Of a DNA stretch of 8,213 nucleotides, positions 7,260 to 8,213 are shown piece by piece. How positions within the stretch are numbered: the stretch's first letter is position 1; every line of letters starts with the position of its first letter. The notes below the pieces were generated by a model. That model was given only the letters and a program-made list of their open reading frames with translations, had not been told where the DNA came from and did not search any database. The DNA is from Bacteroidia bacterium (GTDB lineage Bacteria > Bacteroidota > Bacteroidia > Cytophagales > Cyclobacteriaceae), in the NCBI GenBank assembly GCA_012031955.1, contig JAAURZ010000086.1, positions 1-8,213 on the forward strand, written 5' to 3'. The translations under genes were made by a program, and so were the position numbers.

Positions 7260-7276
7260 CACTAAAACATAACATT

Positions 7277-7489
7277 ATGAAGAAGAATATGGGCATCGCT
7301 GACAGAATAATCCGGATGGTTATTGCAGCAATCATTTCTGTACTTTACTTTTCAGGAACAATCACCGGGACACTGGGCATTGTGCTGATGGCTTTTGCGG
7401 CTGTTTTTCTGTTGACCAGTTTGGTAAGTTTCTGCCCTCTTTATACCCTGTTCGGGTTCAACACTTGTCCCGCAAAGAAGACGACTTAA
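7277..7489 (+). CDS. DUF2892 (YgaP-like) small inner-membrane protein
   Basis: The 70-residue product has the hallmarks of the DUF2892 family. It begins with MKKNMGIADRIIRM, followed by two predicted membrane helices (about residues 13-29 and 32-52) and the family-typical end FCPLYTLFGFNTCP with two cysteines. In other proteins this module forms the membrane part of rhodanese YgaP; here it stands alone, as is common, and no rhodanese domain is nearby. Its biochemical role is not established. It lies 116 bases after the LytTR regulator with a dyad-rich leader between, so it probably has its own control rather than simply belonging to the two-component operon. It converges with the ferrochelatase gene. 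The ATG at 7277 is preceded by an A-rich leader with no Shine-Dalgarno site. Confidence 0.88.
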   Translation: MKKNMGIADRIIRMVIAAIISVLYFSGTITGTLGIVLMAFAAVFLLTSLVSFCPLYTLFGFNTCPAKKTT

Positions 7490-7526
7490 GATGGTTTGTG
7501 CAGTTGGTATGTAGGGTAATAGGTTC

Positions 7527-7550
7527 GAACGGGGCTGGGGAGCCCCGTTC
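7527..7550. terminator. probable bidirectional terminator hairpin between convergent genes
   Basis: GAACGGGGCT (7527-7536) pairs perfectly over 10 bp with AGCCCCGTTC (7541-7550) across a GGGG loop. It sits in the 64-base gap between the convergent DUF2892 and ferrochelatase genes, only 3 bases from the ferrochelatase stop. Neither strand has a T-run after the stem, so it is not a textbook intrinsic terminator. A role in stopping both transcripts or protecting their 3' ends is inferred from position and stability. Confidence 0.65.
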
Positions 7551-7553
7551 ACA

Positions 7554-8213
7554 TTACTGCCCGGGCGTAAGCACAAGGTCTCTGAGACATTGAATCCATG
7601 TGGGGTGATCATTCAGACTTTCCACCAACTGTACTTTTTCGCCACCGTGTTTTTCAAACAATTCCTGGTATTCGCTCCCGATTTCGACGATTGTTTCGAG
7701 GCAATCGGCTGTGAAGGCGGGCGAAAAAACCAGTAACTTCTTCATTCCCTTCTCGGCGCACTGCCGCACGACGACGTCGGAAAATGGCTCCAGCCAATTC
7801 TTGTCGAGCCGCGATTGAAAGCATACTGTATACTTCGACTCCGGAATGTTGAGCTTGCCTGCTATCATCCTTGTGGTTGCATAGCAGGTTGCCTTGTAGC
7901 AATACTTGTTTTCTTCGGTAAGTTCGTGCTCGCAGTTGTGGTCCTCGCACGCACCATTGTCGTACACCTTGTCGACATGTCGTTCAGGTAGCCCGTGATA
8001 CGAGAACAGCACGTGGTCGAAGTCGTTGATGTTGAATTTACGGCCACGGCTCACAAAGGCGTCGATAAACAGCGGGTGATCGTAGTACTGGCTAATGAAA
8101 GTCATCTCGGGAATGACCCACCATTTTCTCACCACGCGCATCACTTCGTCTATCGCCGACCCGGTGGATGCAGAAGCATATTGTGGAAACATGGGCACCA
8201 CGATAATGCGATG
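7554..8213 (-). CDS. hemH: ferrochelatase, C-terminal two thirds (5' end outside window)
   Basis: This gene encodes ferrochelatase, which inserts Fe2+ into protoporphyrin IX (or coproporphyrin III in some lineages) in the last part of haem synthesis. The 219 visible residues begin HRIIVVPMFPQYASASTGSA, matching the conserved PQ(Y/F)S strand of the family. The frame is open to the window edge, so about 110-130 N-terminal residues are missing. The catalytic His lies in FSYHGLPERH (codon 7995-7997) and the essential Glu in FSPAFTADCLETIVEIGSEY. Between them is a segment with four cysteines spaced CX4C-X10-CX4C (codons 7947-7949, 7932-7934, 7899-7901, 7884-7886), which may hold an iron-sulfur cluster as in some bacterial and animal ferrochelatases. 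The C-terminus (LRDLVLTPGQ) has no added cluster domain. It converges with the DUF2892 gene. Confidence 0.93.
   Translation of the reverse strand, partial: HRIIVVPMFPQYASASTGSAIDEVMRVVRKWWVIPEMTFISQYYDHPLFIDAFVSRGRKFNINDFDHVLFSYHGLPERHVDKVYDNGACEDHNCEHELTEENKYCYKATCYATTRMIAGKLNIPESKYTVCFQSRLDKNWLEPFSDVVVRQCAEKGMKKLLVFSPAFTADCLETIVEIGSEYQELFEKHGGEKVQLVESLNDHPTWIQCLRDLVLTPGQ

Noticed and set aside
7161..7276. LytTR-type binding repeats upstream of the DUF2892 gene
   Set aside because: TTAGTTACT looked partly similar to the LytTR 9-mer, but no second copy lies at the usual spacing.
1..8213. Novel defence, mobile or biosynthetic system
   Set aside because: All genes but one fall in familiar families, and no transposase, integrase, repeat array or typical defence domain set is present.

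Overview
This window looks like an ordinary stretch of a Bacteroidota chromosome, probably Cytophagales-like; the lineage is an inference. The supporting signs are a LytS-type histidine kinase paired with a LytTR response regulator, a DUF2892 (YgaP-like) mini membrane protein, a stand-alone NadR-type riboside kinase, few recognisable Shine-Dalgarno sites, candidate promoters resembling the Bacteroidota TTTG / TAnnTTTG pattern, and exported redox and PLP enzymes. There are no RNA genes, insertion sequences, CRISPR arrays or phage genes, and no gene-free stretch longer than about 270 bases.

Layout, left to right. A minus-strand flavin amine oxidase with a lipoprotein-like signal (71-1510) diverges from a plus-strand run. 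That run is a nicotinamide riboside kinase (1578-2106), then an MFS exporter (about 2109-3354) starting 2 bases after it, then a Tat-signal class V aminotransferase (3447-4736). A convergent minus-strand gene encodes a small secreted protein (4770-5087), separated from the aminotransferase by a terminator hairpin. A 263-base divergent region with a strong dyad and a candidate promoter leads into a two-component operon: histidine kinase (5351-6475) and LytTR regulator (6450-7160), overlapping by 26 bases. A 70-residue DUF2892 protein follows (7277-7489). It faces the 3' end of a ferrochelatase gene (7554 to beyond 8213, minus strand) across a perfect 10-bp hairpin.

The most notable irregularity is that the kinase and the MFS gene together carry four single-base indels within about 520 bases (1836-2352), all in short homopolymers. 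The encoded protein is otherwise well conserved and the other genes are intact. This is either local sequence error or very recent decay of one operon. Functionally, the window covers NAD salvage, efflux, extracytoplasmic oxidation or PLP chemistry, envelope signalling and the last step of haem synthesis; these do not add up to one pathway. I found no convincing undescribed multi-gene system. The best leads are the four-cysteine segment inside the ferrochelatase, the regulatory dyads and the indel cluster.
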